Of a DNA stretch of 64,000 nt, positions 51,250 through 63,303 are shown piece by piece. Origin of the DNA: Streptomyces sp. NBC_00287 (GTDB taxonomy: Bacteria > Actinomycetota > Actinomycetes > Streptomycetales > Streptomycetaceae); contig NZ_CP108053.1 of the NCBI RefSeq assembly GCF_036173105.1, positions 2,046,001-2,110,000 on the forward strand, given 5' to 3'. The notes beneath the pieces were generated by a model. That model had not been told where the DNA came from. It made no database searches and was given only the letters and a program-made list of their open reading frames with translations. Position 1 is the stretch's first letter. Each line of letters starts with the position of its first letter. The position numbers and the translations under genes were made by a program.

Positions 51250-51720
51250 ATGCGGACAGGCCGACTGCGGACCGTGCATCCCGTCCTGTGGGCCGGCTGG
51301 GCCGCGCTCGCCGCGGGTGCGGTCCTCTGCGTGCTCGGCTGGTACGGCGTCTCGGGCGAGCGGTTCGCCGAACGGCAGCTGCCCTACCTCGCCTCCTGCA
51401 CGGTCCCCGGCGCCGCGCTGATTGTCGCCGCGGCGGTGCTGCTCACCCATGGCCGGAACGCGCTCGCCGCCGCGCGCGTGGAGGAGCTGTACGGCCTTCT
51501 CGTGGCCGCCGAACCGGCCGAGGACTCGGAGCGGACCGCGACCGCGCCGCTCGCGGTCAGCGGGGACCGGCTGATGGTGCCGGGCGGCACGCTGTTCCAC
51601 CGCGCGGACTGTCCGCTGGTGGCCGGGAAGGCGGAAGCGGTGCCCGTGGACGCCAAGCTGGTGAGGAGCGGCGAACTGGGCCCGTGCCCGATCTGTGAGC
51701 CCGCCGAAGCGGACGACTGA
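51250..51720 (+). CDS. Membrane protein with C-terminal cysteine motif
   Basis: 156-residue protein with two spans (WAGWAALAAGAVLCVLGWYG and CTVPGAALIVAAAVLLTHG), a cytoplasmic linker and a C-terminal Cys-based module: GGTLFHRADCPLVAGK and GPCPICEPAEADD. The H-x3-C ... C-x2-C pattern could bind zinc. It leads directly into the fused transporter gene (TGATG, one shared base), so it is likely an accessory subunit or regulator of the LIV-type transporter. Not recognised as a named family. Confidence 0.7.
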   Translation: MRTGRLRTVHPVLWAGWAALAAGAVLCVLGWYGVSGERFAERQLPYLASCTVPGAALIVAAAVLLTHGRNALAAARVEELYGLLVAAEPAEDSERTATAPLAVSGDRLMVPGGTLFHRADCPLVAGKAEAVPVDAKLVRSGELGPCPICEPAEADD

Positions 51721-54412
51721 TGTCGTCCCTGACGTACGACCTCACCCTGGCCGGCCTCTCGGTCGGCAGCGCCGCCGCGCTCACCGGGATCGGTCTGGTC
51801 GTCACCTACCGCGCGACCGGCGTGCTCAACTTCGCGCACGGGTCCATCGCGATGGTGTGCGCGTATGTCCTGCGGCAGTGCGTGGTGGAGTGGGGCTGGC
51901 CGCTGTGGGCGGGGGCGACGGTGACCCTGCTGGTCCTGGCGCCCGCGATCGGGATGGCGCTGGAACGGTTCGTCTTCCGTCCGCTGTCCGTCCTCGGCGG
52001 TGATCCGGCGCAGACGCTGGTGGCGTCGATCGGGGTGTTCGTGCTGCTGGTGGGCGGGGCGGCGCTGCTGTGGGGGCAAGGGGCGCGGGACGACGCGCCG
52101 GAGCTGCTGGTGTCGGCCGACCCCTGGGGACAGCTGGCGGTGGCCCTGGTGCTGGCGGCCGCGGTCGGTTCGGTCGTGCGGTGGACGCGGTTCGGGCGGG
52201 AGCTGCGGGCCGTGGTGGACGACCGGCAGCTGTCCGTGCTCGGCGGGATCGACGCGGACCGGGTGGCCGCGGCGGGCTGGGCGTTCGGCTCGTTCACGGC
52301 GGGCCTGACGGGCGTCCTGCTGGCGCCGTACGTCCGCCTGGACCCGTACGGACTGCCGCTGCTGGTGATGGAGGTGGTGGCGGTAGCGGTGGCCGCACGT
52401 ATGCGGAGCCTGCCGGTCGCGGTGGTGACGGCGCTCGGTATCGGTGTGGCGCAGAGCCAGTTGACGCGCCTGCACCCCTCGGGCTGGGGCGAACCGCTGC
52501 TCCAGGCGGTGGGCGCGAACCTCTTCGTGGTGGCCCTGCTGATCGCGGCGCTGGCCCTCCCCCGCATCGGCACCCGCGACGCGCTCCCGCGCACGGCCAC
52601 CGCGCGCGTACCGACCCCTCCGGGCGCCTGGATCGTGGCGCTCGTGCTGTTCCTGCTGCCGCTGGGCTTCGCCGGTTCGGACCTGCACACGTCGGTCCAG
52701 GTACCGGCGCTGGCCGTAGTACTGCTGTCCCTGGTGGTGGTCACCGGCCGAGGCGGCCAGATCTCACTGGGCCAGGCGGCATACGCGGGCCTGGGCGCCC
52801 TCTTCACGGCCCTCCTCGCGGCAGGCCGCTTCCCGGGCCTGCCCCGCCTGCCGGAACTGGCGGCACTGGCACTGGCGGTGGTCCTGGTGGCCCCGCTGGG
52901 CCTGCTGACGGGTTGGCCGGCAATCAGCCGCAGGGGGCTGGCCCTCGCCCTGGCGACGTTCGCGGTGGGCGTCGGGGTGAGCCGCTTCGTCTTCGCCCAG
53001 CCGTACGCGACCTCGGGCCTCACCCTGGACCGCCCGGCGGGCTTCGAGGGCGACCGCGCGTACTACGTCCTGGAGCTGGCCCTCCTGGGAGCGGCCCTGC
53101 TGGCAACTCGCGCCCTCCGCACGGGCCGCACAGGCCGGGCCCTCGCGGCCATGCGCGACCACGAGGCAGGCGCGTCGGCCTCAGGTGTCCGAGTCCCCAC
53201 CCTCAAGCTCCTGGCCTTCGTCTCAGGCGCAGCCCTGGCCGCCCTGGGCGGCGGCCTGCTCGGCATGGGCCTACGAGCCTTCGACCCCGCCGCCTACGAC
53301 CCCGTCCGGGGCCTGCTCTGGTTCGCGGCGGTAGTGGTCCTGGGCGCGGACAGCACACTGGGCGCACTGGCAGCGGCGGCCCTGCTGGTGGGCCTGGACG
53401 CGGGGGCACGGGGCGGCGTGGCGGCGGCACTGATCGGGGTGCTGGCGGTGCTGGTGGGGCGATTCCCTGGCGGGCCGTACGAGGCGTTGCGGAGCGCGGC
53501 AATGCGCCTACGGCCGCGAGAGGGGACGCGCCTGACGGAGTTGGGGGTGACGGTACGCGGGAGACTGCGGCGGACGGAGCAGCGGGACGAAGCAGACGAA
53601 CCGAGGGCTCCGAGACGGCCCGCCGCAGCCGCCGACGACGCCAAGCACCCACCAGGGCCACCCGCACCCGACCACGAAAGCCGCACAGGTGGTGCGGGTG
53701 GGAAACAAAACCCGGCCGAAGGCCGGGTGCTCACCACCCACAACCTCCAGGCCCACTACGGCGGATACAAAGCCCTCACCGACATCGACCTCGACGTACC
53801 CCCCGCCAGGATCACCGCCATCGTCGGCCCCAACGGCGCAGGCAAAAGCACCCTCTTCCACTGCCTCGCGGGCACCCTCCACCCCACCCGAGGCCAAGTC
53901 CTTTACGGCGACCGGGACATCACCGAACTCCCCGCCCACACCCGCACCCGCCTCGGCATCGCCCGCACCTTCCAGCAACTGGCCGTGTTCCCCTCCCTCA
54001 CCGTGGCCGAGAACATCCGCGTAGGCGCGGAACAGGGCCACATCGACGACCCGACAGCCGTAGACCGAGCCCTCCGCCTGCTGGGCCTGGACAACGTACG
54101 AGACGCCCCCGCCGCCGACCTCCCCACCGGCACCCTCCGCAGAGTCGAACTCGCAAGAGCACTCGCCGGCAGCCCCCGCGTCCTGCTCCTGGACGAACCC
54201 GCGGCAGGCCTGGACACCGCCGAAGTCACCGCGCTGGCCCGCATCCTCAAGGCCCTGGCCGCCGACGGCACCGCCCTCCTCGTCGTGGAACACGACCTGG
54301 ACCTGGTGGCCGACCTCGCTGACGTCGTGCACGTCATGACGGCGGGCCGCATCGTCGCCTCGGGCCCCCCGGCCCACGTCCTCGACACACTGGGCGCCCA
54401 GGAGACCGCCGT

Positions 54413-54416
<4 letters not shown>
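51720..54416 (+). CDS. Fused LivH-LivM-LivG branched-chain-type ABC transporter
   Basis: 898-residue chain joining three subunits: LivH-like permease (about 1-280; GIGLVVTYRATGVLNFAHGS), LivM-like permease (about 300-590; GRGGQISLGQAAYAGLGALF), a charged Pro-rich linker (about 600-665), and a LivG-like ATPase (670-898). The ATPase has Walker A GPNGAGKST (703-711), Walker B VLLLDEPAAGLD and H-loop VVEHDLDLV, but the signature motif reads LPTGT (801-805), not LSxGQ. Start ATG 51720 shares a base with the previous stop. The separate LivF follows with a 4-bp overlap. Two-permease-plus-ATPase fusion makes a one-to-one stoichiometry of these parts certain. Confidence 0.88.
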
Positions 54417-55640
<1,224 letters not shown>

Positions 55641-55750
55641 CTATGCAGCGCGGCGCGCGAGGCAGCCCCGGCGCGTCGGTGCGCCGAGGGGCCCCACCCG
55701 GTCGGCGCACCGACGGGCGGGGCCCCGTGCCCGGCGAGGGGGAGCGTCGC

Positions 55751-56918
<1,168 letters not shown>

Positions 56919-57701
56919 GTGCCGCGCATGCTCGACGTCAGCGACGAGGTACGCGCCGAGATCGGCGACGAAGAAGCCGACCGGCTGCTCGCCGGAGAGA
57001 ACGCCCCCGGCAGTTACGACTGCACGTCCTGTCGCACCCAGGGCGACTCCGAACAGGAGCGCACCAGCACCGTCCTGTTCATCGGGGACGAGACCGCCGT
57101 CCTCGCCTTCGCCCACGCCACCTGCCTGCCCTCGCAGGTCGTCCAGGTCACCGAGGAACAGCTCAAGGGGGCCGTGCGCTCCATCACCGGTGACACCGTC
57201 GATCTGGAGCCGGAGAAGGTCGTACCCGAGCAGGCGGTGCTCGGCGTCACCAGCGGACTCGTCCTGATCGCGGGCGAGTTGCACCCGGCGCTCGTGGTGG
57301 AACCGACCGGTCCCATCGTCCGGCCCGGGTCCACCGCCCTCGGCGACGACTTCCTGCCGCTGCTCATCGAGCAGGGGTTCATGCCGGTGACGGCGATCGA
57401 ATCGGTGCCGCCTGTGCTGCACGGGTGGTCGGTGCTGCTTGCCGTCGGCCAGCTGCATGCCGTACTGCAGCCCGGTGCCGACGGCGGTCAGCCGGTGGCC
57501 TGGTGGCAGGCGCATCAGCCGCTGCAGGTCACCGAGGGGTGGCGGGCCGCGGCCAACAAGCACCAGCAGGTGCTGATGTTCGCGGCGCCGGTGGGGACGA
57601 TCGGGCGGCAGCCGCGGGAGGATCTGCTGCGGGATGCTTTGGACAAGGCCGCGGCCAATGGGAAGTTGGTTGCGTCCGCGCTGCCGCTCGCGGGGACGTG
57701 A
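56919..57701 (+). CDS. Unrecognised soluble protein, 260 residues
   Basis: Cytoplasmic protein with an N-terminal CxxC (SYDCTSCRTQGD) near residue 34, then mixed alpha/beta sequence with repeated hydrophobic strands (TVLFIGDETAVLAFAHATC, GVTSGLVLIAGELHPALVVE). No span, no signal peptide, no catalytic motif that I recognise. GTG 56919 is preferred because GAGGGAG lies six bases before it; ATG 56928 is a close alternative, and the open frame from 56841 adds a poor Pro-rich stretch. Divergent from the Rpf-like genes. A zinc-ribbon or redox role for the Cys pair is possible but not shown. Confidence 0.7.
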   Translation: MPRMLDVSDEVRAEIGDEEADRLLAGENAPGSYDCTSCRTQGDSEQERTSTVLFIGDETAVLAFAHATCLPSQVVQVTEEQLKGAVRSITGDTVDLEPEKVVPEQAVLGVTSGLVLIAGELHPALVVEPTGPIVRPGSTALGDDFLPLLIEQGFMPVTAIESVPPVLHGWSVLLAVGQLHAVLQPGADGGQPVAWWQAHQPLQVTEGWRAAANKHQQVLMFAAPVGTIGRQPREDLLRDALDKAAANGKLVASALPLAGT

Positions 57702-57772
57702 GCGCCTCCGCGCGCCCCCAAAGGCCCGCCCGACGACCGCATCCCTTCATGTAGGCGGTCGTTTGGACATAC

Positions 57773-58096
57773 GTGCACGCATACGATGTTTCTCCCTCGG
57801 CCACGCCGATCTACGACGCGCTCTACGCCGAGTACGTCAAGTCCTTCCGTACGCTGCCGGGTGACCGCAGCGGCGAGGAGGACCTGGGGTTCACCGCCTT
57901 CGGGAACATCCCGCACAGTACGGGCTCGTACGGCGGGCATCGGCCGGGGTCGTTCAGCAGCTCGTACAGCGCCTACAGCGCGGGCGCGCACAGCGCCCGG
58001 CAGTCGCAGTCGCAGTGGCAGCGCGTCGGACACATCGGGCCCCAGGGCACGGGACTGCAACCGGCCCTGCAGCCCGTCCCCCGCAGAGGCATCTGA
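57773..58096 (+). CDS. Small Ser/Gln-rich protein, unrecognised
   Basis: 107-residue protein: an ordered start (SPSATPIYDALYAEYVKSFR), then low-complexity Ser/Tyr/Gly/Gln stretch (SSSYSAYSAGAHSARQSQSQ) and a Pro-rich end. GTG 57773 is the likely start (reads MHAYDVSPS). The coding GC pattern is Streptomyces-like and it stands on its own between two clear genes, ending just before a strong terminator shared with der. Function not recognised; a disordered adapter-like protein is one possibility. Confidence 0.7.
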   Translation: MHAYDVSPSATPIYDALYAEYVKSFRTLPGDRSGEEDLGFTAFGNIPHSTGSYGGHRPGSFSSSYSAYSAGAHSARQSQSQWQRVGHIGPQGTGLQPALQPVPRRGI

Positions 58097-58112
58097 GCTG
58101 TATTTTCACAAA

Positions 58113-58153
58113 CATGAAGAGGGCGGCCCCGGTTGGGGGCCGCCCTCTTCATG
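58113..58153. terminator. Strong bidirectional terminator after der
   Basis: Eighteen-base perfect arms CATGAAGAGGGCGGCCCC (58113-58130) and GGGGCCGCCCTCTTCATG (58136-58153) with a 5-base loop; serves both convergent genes. Confidence 0.9.
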
Positions 58154-58160
58154 TGCGTGC

Positions 58161-59636
58161 TTACTTCTTCTTGCCGCGCTTCTCGCGCACGCGCACCGAG
58201 ATATGGATCGGCGTGCCGTCGAAGCCGAACTCCTCGCGCAGCCGGCGCTCGATGAAGCGCCGGTAGCCCGCCTCGATGAAGCCGGAGGCGAAGAGCACGA
58301 ACCGCGGCGGCTTGGTGCCCGCCTGGGTGCCGAACAGGATGCGCGGCTGCTTGCCGCCCCGGATCGGGTGCGGGTGGGCGGCGACCAGCTCACCGAGGAA
58401 GGCGTTGAGACGTCCGGTCGGGACCCGGGTCTCCCAGCCCGCGAGGGCCGTCTCGATCGCCGGGACCAGCTTCTCCATGTGACGGCCGGTGCGCGCCGAG
58501 ACATTGACCCGGGGCGCCCAGACGATCTGGCCGAGCTCGGTCTCGATCTCCCGCTCCAGGTAGTAGCGGCGCTCCTCGTCGAGGGTGTCCCACTTGTTGA
58601 AGGCGAGGACCATCGCGCGCCCGGCCTCGACGGCCATCGTCACGATGCGCTGGTCCTGCACGGAGATGTTCTCCGAGGCGTCGATCAGTACGACCGCCAC
58701 CTCGGCCTTCTCGACGGCGGCGGCGGTGCGCAGCGAGGCGTAGTAGTCGGCGCCCTGCTGGAGGTGGACCCGCTTGCGGATACCCGCGGTGTCGACGAAC
58801 TTCCAGGTGACACCGCCGAGTTCGATCAGCTCGTCGACCGGGTCACGGGTGGTGCCCGCGACCTCGTTGACGACGACGCGCTCCTCGCCCGCCACCTTGT
58901 TCAGCAGCGAGGACTTGCCGACATTCGGGCGCCCGATGAGGGCGATGCGCCGGGGGCCGCCGACGGCGGTGCCGAAGGACTGCTCGGGGGCGTCCGGCAG
59001 CACCTCCAGGACGGCGTCCAGCATGTCGCCGGTGCCGCGGCCGTGCAGGGCCGAGACCGGGTGCGGCTCACCGAGCCCGAGGGACCACAGATACGCGGCG
59101 TCCGCCTCGCCGCTCGGTCCGTCGACCTTGTTGGCGCACAGCACGACGGGCTTTCCGGCCTTGCGCAGCAGTCGCACGACCGCCTCGTCGGTGTCGGTGG
59201 CGCCGACCTTGGCGTCGACGACGAAGACCACGGCGTCGGCGGCCTCGATGGCGTACTCGGCCTGGGCGGCAACCGAGGCGTCGATGCCGAGGACGTCCTG
59301 CTCCCAGCCGCCGGTGTCGACGACCTTGAAACGACGGCCGGCCCACTCGGCCTCGTAGGTCACACGGTCACGGGTGACACCGGGCTTGTCCTCCACGACG
59401 GCCTCGCGGCGCCCGATGATGCGGTTGACGAGGGTCGACTTGCCGACATTCGGGCGGCCGACGACGGCGAGCACGGGCAGCGGACCGTGGCCCGCCTCCT
59501 CGATGGCGCCCTCGACGTCCTCCAGGTCGAAGCCCTCTACCGCGGCGAGCTCCATGAACTCCGCGTACTCGGCGTCGCCAAGTGCTCCGTGGTCGTGCGC
59601 CTCGCCCGAGCCCTCGGAGTGGATCTGGTCGTTCAT
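58161..59636 (-). CDS. der: Ribosome-assembly GTPase Der (EngA)
   Basis: 491-residue double-GTPase needed for 50S assembly. First G domain: GRPNVGKS (60-67), DTGG, and NKVD; second G domain: GRPNVGKSS near 235, DTAG and NKWD; C-terminal KH-like domain ending in [14 protein letters not shown]. An acidic, Gly-rich 50-residue N-terminal extension is usual in actinobacteria. ATG 59636 follows GAGGTACGGACTTC; the longer frame to 59702 is an unlikely extension. Last gene of the aroH-tyrA-cmk-plsC-der run. Confidence 0.96.
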   Translation of the reverse strand: MNDQIHSEGSGEAHDHGALGDAEYAEFMELAAVEGFDLEDVEGAIEEAGHGPLPVLAVVGRPNVGKSTLVNRIIGRREAVVEDKPGVTRDRVTYEAEWAGRRFKVVDTGGWEQDVLGIDASVAAQAEYAIEAADAVVFVVDAKVGATDTDEAVVRLLRKAGKPVVLCANKVDGPSGEADAAYLWSLGLGEPHPVSALHGRGTGDMLDAVLEVLPDAPEQSFGTAVGGPRRIALIGRPNVGKSSLLNKVAGEERVVVNEVAGTTRDPVDELIELGGVTWKFVDTAGIRKRVHLQQGADYYASLRTAAAVEKAEVAVVLIDASENISVQDQRIVTMAVEAGRAMVLAFNKWDTLDEERRYYLEREIETELGQIVWAPRVNVSARTGRHMEKLVPAIETALAGWETRVPTGRLNAFLGELVAAHPHPIRGGKQPRILFGTQAGTKPPRFVLFASGFIEAGYRRFIERRLREEFGFDGTPIHISVRVREKRGKKK

Positions 59637-59709
59637 GAAGTCCGTACCTCGTTCAGTGTGGTGATCGGTGGAACGCCCCGTTTCAGGTGATCCACTACTC
59701 AAGTGTCGC

Positions 59710-60354
59710 CTAGCGGCCGGTAAGCCGCCTGGCGTTTTCCAGGTGCTCGGTGAGCTGCTTCTGGATGCGTTCGGTCGCCTCGTCCAGCGCCGTGCGGGTG
59801 CGCCGTCCGGTGCCGTCGCCGGCCTCGAAGGGGTCGCCGAAGACGACGTCGACGCGGGAGCGCAGCGCGGGCAGCGCCTTTATCAACCGTCCGGGCCGCT
59901 CGGTGCTTCCCAGGACGGCGACCGGGACGATCGGGGCGCCGCTGCGCACCGCGAAGTACGCGAGCCCGGCCCGCAGCGCGGCGAAGTCGCCCTCGCCCCG
60001 GGTGCCCTCCGGGAAGATGCCGAGCACACCGCCGGACGCCAGCACGTCCAGCGCCTGGGTGATGGCCGTACGGTCGGCGATCGAGCGGTCCACCTTCAGC
60101 TGGCCGACAGCCCGCATGAAGGGGTCGAGCGGGCCGACGAACGCTTCCTTCTTGACCAGGAAGTGCGACGGCCGGGGCGCCACGCCGATGACCATCGGGC
60201 CGTCGATGATGTGCGAGTGGTTGACGGCGAGGATCACCGGGCCGGTCGCGGGGACCCTCCAGGCACCCAGGACACGCGGCTTCCACAGGCCGTACATCAG
60301 GCCGACGCCGATGCGCCGCCCGACCTCCGCTCCCCGCTCCGAAGGTGCCGTCAC
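59710..60354 (-). CDS. plsC: 1-acylglycerol-3-phosphate acyltransferase (PlsC-like)
   Basis: 214-residue membrane-associated acyltransferase. Motif 1 N-H-x4-D in NHSHIIDGP, motif 3 FPEGTRG, and VPVAVLG near the end. It makes phosphatidic acid from lysophosphatidate. The GTG at 60354 overlaps the cmk stop (GTGA), so expression is coupled to cmk. Gene order cmk-plsC-der is widespread in actinobacteria. Confidence 0.9.
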   Translation of the reverse strand: MTAPSERGAEVGRRIGVGLMYGLWKPRVLGAWRVPATGPVILAVNHSHIIDGPMVIGVAPRPSHFLVKKEAFVGPLDPFMRAVGQLKVDRSIADRTAITQALDVLASGGVLGIFPEGTRGEGDFAALRAGLAYFAVRSGAPIVPVAVLGSTERPGRLIKALPALRSRVDVVFGDPFEAGDGTGRRTRTALDEATERIQKQLTEHLENARRLTGR

Positions 60355-61037
60355 TTCCCGGCCCGCTTCTCCTCGACGAGGGTCACGACGCACTCGATGA
60401 CCTGCGCGAGCGTGAGCTCGGTGGTGTCCACCTCGACCGCGTCGCCGGCCTTGGCCAGCGGCGAGGTCTTACGGCTGGAGTCGGCAGCGTCCCGCTTGAT
60501 CAGGGCCTCGCGGGTGGAGTGCACGTCGGCGCCCTTCAGCTCACCGCTGCGGCGCGCGGCGCGCGCCTCCGGGGAGGCGGTGAGGAAGATCTTCAGATCG
60601 GCGTCGGGCAGCACGGTCGTACCGATGTCCCGGCCCTCGACGACGATGCCGGCCTCGGCGGAGGCCGCGATCGAACGCTGCAGCTCGGTGATCCGCGCCC
60701 GCACCTCGGGCACCGCGCTGACCGCGCTGACCTGGGAGGTGACCTCCTGGGTCCGGATCGGGGCGGCGACATCGATGCCGTCGACGGTGATCGTCGGCTT
60801 CTCCGGGTCGGTACCGGAGACGATGTCGGGCTTCCCGGCCACGGCGGCGATGGCGTGCGGATCGTCGACGTCGATGCCGTTGTTCACCATCCACCAGGTG
60901 ATCGCCCGGTACTGCGCACCGGTGTCGAGGTAGCTCAGGCCGAGCTTCGCCGCGACGGCCTTGGACGTGCTCGACTTACCCGTGCCGGAGGGACCGTCGA
61001 TGGCGACAATCACGGGCTGGGCGGCGCCGTTTTCCAC
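60351..61037 (-). CDS. cmk: Cytidylate kinase
   Basis: 228-residue CMP/dCMP kinase: P-loop DGPSGTGKSS, SYLDTGAQYRAITWWM for CMP binding, GRDIGTTVLPDADLKIFLTA, and RRSGELKG lid region. GTG 61037 is the start (GGAAGG upstream), giving the expected length. Coupled to plsC through a 4-bp overlap; 121 bp separate it from tyrA upstream. Confidence 0.95.
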   Translation of the reverse strand: MENGAAQPVIVAIDGPSGTGKSSTSKAVAAKLGLSYLDTGAQYRAITWWMVNNGIDVDDPHAIAAVAGKPDIVSGTDPEKPTITVDGIDVAAPIRTQEVTSQVSAVSAVPEVRARITELQRSIAASAEAGIVVEGRDIGTTVLPDADLKIFLTASPEARAARRSGELKGADVHSTREALIKRDAADSSRKTSPLAKAGDAVEVDTTELTLAQVIECVVTLVEEKRAGK

Positions 61038-61158
61038 GGGGGGACACCTTCCTGGTGCGGTGCGGTGGGATGCGGGGGCCGCGAATGTGCCCCGCACAAG
61101 GTTACTGGGTACGCATCACTCGTCCGGACGCCCGCCGCTCGGCGGCCCCGGGCACCGC

Positions 61159-62244
61159 CTACTGGCGGATCGCCCAGCCCCGCTCCCGCAGCGCCGCCGT
61201 CAGCACCGGCACCGCGTTCGGCTCCACCATCAGCTGCACCAGACCGGCCTGCTGCCCCGTCGCATGCTCGATGCGGACGTCCTCGATGTTGACCCCGGCC
61301 CGGCCCGCGTCGGCGAAGATCCGCGCCAGCTGTCCCGGCTGGTCGTCGATCAGGACCGCCACGACCTCGTAGACCCGCGGCGCGGAGCCGTGCTTGCCCG
61401 GAACCCGGACCTGCCCCGCGTTCCCCCGGCGCAACACGTCCTCGATGCCCGCCGTACCCTCACGGCGCTTGGCCTCGTCGGAGGACTGCAGTGCCCGCAG
61501 CGCCTGCACCGTCTCGTCCAGGTCCGCGGAGACGTCCGCGAGGAGATCGGCGACCGGCCCGGGGTTCGCGGAGAGGATGTCGATCCACATCCGGGGGTCG
61601 GAGGCCGCGATCCGCGTCACATCCCGGATGCCCTGCCCACACAGCCGTACGGCCGCCTCCTCGGCGTTCTCCAGACGCGCGGCGACCATGCTGGACACCA
61701 GGTGCGGCATGTGGGAGACCAGCGCCACCGCACGGTCGTGGGCGTCGGCGTCCATGACGACCGGCACGGCCCGGCAGTGCGAGACCAGCTCGAGGGCGAG
61801 GTTCAGGACCTCGGTGTCGGTGTCCCGGGTCGGGGTCAGCACCCAGGGCCTGCCCTCGAACAGATCGCCGGAAGCGGCCAGCGGGCCGGACTTCTCGCGG
61901 CCCGACATGGGGTGGGTGCCGATGTACTCCGACAGGTCCAGGCCCAGCGCCTGGAGCTCACGGCGCGGCCCGCCCTTGACGCTCGCCACGTCCAGGTAGC
62001 CGCGGGCCACCCCGCGCCGCATGGCGTCGGCGAGCACCCCGGCCACGTGCGCGGGCGGCGCGGCGACGATCGCGAGGTCAACGGGACCCTCGGGGGCCTC
62101 GTCCGTGCCGGCGCCGAGCGCGGCCGCCGTACGGGCCTGCTCGGGGTCGTGGTCGGCGAGGTGGACGACGACGCCGCGGCTCACGAGCGCGAGCGCGGCG
62201 GACGTACCGATGAGGCCGGTGCCGATGACGAGTGCGGTTCTCAC
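61159..62244 (-). CDS. tyrA: Prephenate dehydrogenase with C-terminal ACT domain
   Basis: 361-residue NAD(P)-dependent enzyme of tyrosine synthesis. Rossmann motif GTGLIGTSAAL at the N-terminus, TyrA signature with catalytic His in IGTHPMSGREKSGP, HMPHLVSSMVAARL in the helical dimer domain, and an ACT-like regulatory domain at the end (EVVAVLIDDQPGQLARIFAD). The ACT domain suggests feedback by tyrosine. GTG 62244 overlaps the aroH stop (GTGA). Pairs functionally with chorismate mutase upstream. Confidence 0.95.
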   Translation of the reverse strand: MRTALVIGTGLIGTSAALALVSRGVVVHLADHDPEQARTAAALGAGTDEAPEGPVDLAIVAAPPAHVAGVLADAMRRGVARGYLDVASVKGGPRRELQALGLDLSEYIGTHPMSGREKSGPLAASGDLFEGRPWVLTPTRDTDTEVLNLALELVSHCRAVPVVMDADAHDRAVALVSHMPHLVSSMVAARLENAEEAAVRLCGQGIRDVTRIAASDPRMWIDILSANPGPVADLLADVSADLDETVQALRALQSSDEAKRREGTAGIEDVLRRGNAGQVRVPGKHGSAPRVYEVVAVLIDDQPGQLARIFADAGRAGVNIEDVRIEHATGQQAGLVQLMVEPNAVPVLTAALRERGWAIRQ

Positions 62245-62603
62245 TGGGCGATGTCCTTGCGCAGGGCGGCCGCGGCGCCGAGGTAGACATGGGCGATCTC
62301 GGCCCGGGGCAGGTCGGACTCGATGTGCGCGAGGACCCGGACCACGCGGGGCATGGCGCCCTCGATGTCCAGTTCCTGCGCGCAGATCAGGGGCACGTCG
62401 ACGATGCCGAGCTTGCGGGCGGCGGCCGCGGGGAAGTCGCTGTGCAGATCGGGCGTGGCCGTGAACCAGATGCTGATCAGGTCGTCCGTGGTCAGGCCGT
62501 TGCGCTCCAGGACGGCGGTGAGCAGGGCTCCGACCTGCTCGTCCATGTGACCGGCCTCGTCCACGTCGAGTTGGACGGCGCCCCGGACCGCTCGTACCGC
62601 CAC
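62241..62603 (-). CDS. aroH: AroH-type monofunctional chorismate mutase
   Basis: 120-residue trimer-forming chorismate mutase of the Bacillus AroH type. Start VAVRAVRGAVQLDVDE carries the catalytic Arg, and the central LISIWFTATPDLHSDFPAAA and PLICAQELDIEGAMPR match the family active-site segments. Converts chorismate to prephenate for TyrA. GTG 62603 is set by AAGGGAGCCAAGCC upstream; the extra 19 codons of the open frame are unlikely. Stop overlaps the tyrA start. Confidence 0.93.
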   Translation of the reverse strand: MAVRAVRGAVQLDVDEAGHMDEQVGALLTAVLERNGLTTDDLISIWFTATPDLHSDFPAAAARKLGIVDVPLICAQELDIEGAMPRVVRVLAHIESDLPRAEIAHVYLGAAAALRKDIAQ

Positions 62604-62854
62604 GGCTTGGCTCCCTTGCTGCTGTACGGATCGACCTGTACGGATCGACTCTGTGCCCATCCAGCCTAGTCAGCGCCTGCCGGACCGGTGCGCGACGCCC
62701 GCCCGCTGAGACGAGGGCCCCGGACGTACGCCGTGCACGTTTTGTACCATTCCCTCCCAGGTTGCTTCTTCTTCGGTGCTTTCAGTGCCAAGATGCTGTT
62801 GCTCATCTCGCTGCCCTCCGCCCCTTGCATCTTCCGCACACTCGGAGTGACGAC

Positions 62855-63280
62855 ATGACTTTCCGTCCGAAGCGGCGCACGATCCTTCTCGCCACTGGCT
62901 CGGCGGCGCTCCTCGCGGGCTGCGGCGACTCCGGCGGCGACAGTGGCGACGCCTCGACCGACCAGACCGCCGAGACCACGGAGACCGCCGGCGGCGAGGC
63001 GCTGACCACGACGGACGACATCCCGGTCGGCGGTGGCAAGATCTTCGAGGACGAGAAGGTCGTGGTGACCCAGCCTGAGGAGGGCGAGTTCAAGGCCTTC
63101 TCGGCCATCTGCACCCACCAGCAGTGCATCGTCGCGAACGTCGAGGGCGGCACCATCAACTGCACCTGCCACGGCAGCAAGTTCAGCATCGCGGACGGCG
63201 CGGTGGAGAACCCGCCGGCGACGCGGCCGCTGCCCGAGGAGGAGATCACGGTGGAGGGAAATTCCATCCGGCTGGCGTGA
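62855..63280 (+). CDS. Small Rieske 2Fe-2S lipoprotein
   Basis: 141-residue exported Rieske protein. Lipobox LLAGC (C23) follows a short RRT N-terminus; a Thr/Asp-rich spacer leads to the Rieske domain: box 1 CTHQQC (C86, H88, C91) and box 2 CTCHGS (C103, C105, H106). Ligands are probably C86/H88 and C103/H106, with C91-C105 as the disulfide. The twin-Arg-like start (RPKRRTIL) fits Tat export of a folded cluster protein. Electron partner unknown. ATG 62855 follows CGGAG. The frame upstream to 62762 is not needed. Confidence 0.9.
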   Translation: MTFRPKRRTILLATGSAALLAGCGDSGGDSGDASTDQTAETTETAGGEALTTTDDIPVGGGKIFEDEKVVVTQPEEGEFKAFSAICTHQQCIVANVEGGTINCTCHGSKFSIADGAVENPPATRPLPEEEITVEGNSIRLA

Positions 63281-63303
63281 GGCGCCGCGTACGCTCCGGG
63301 GTC

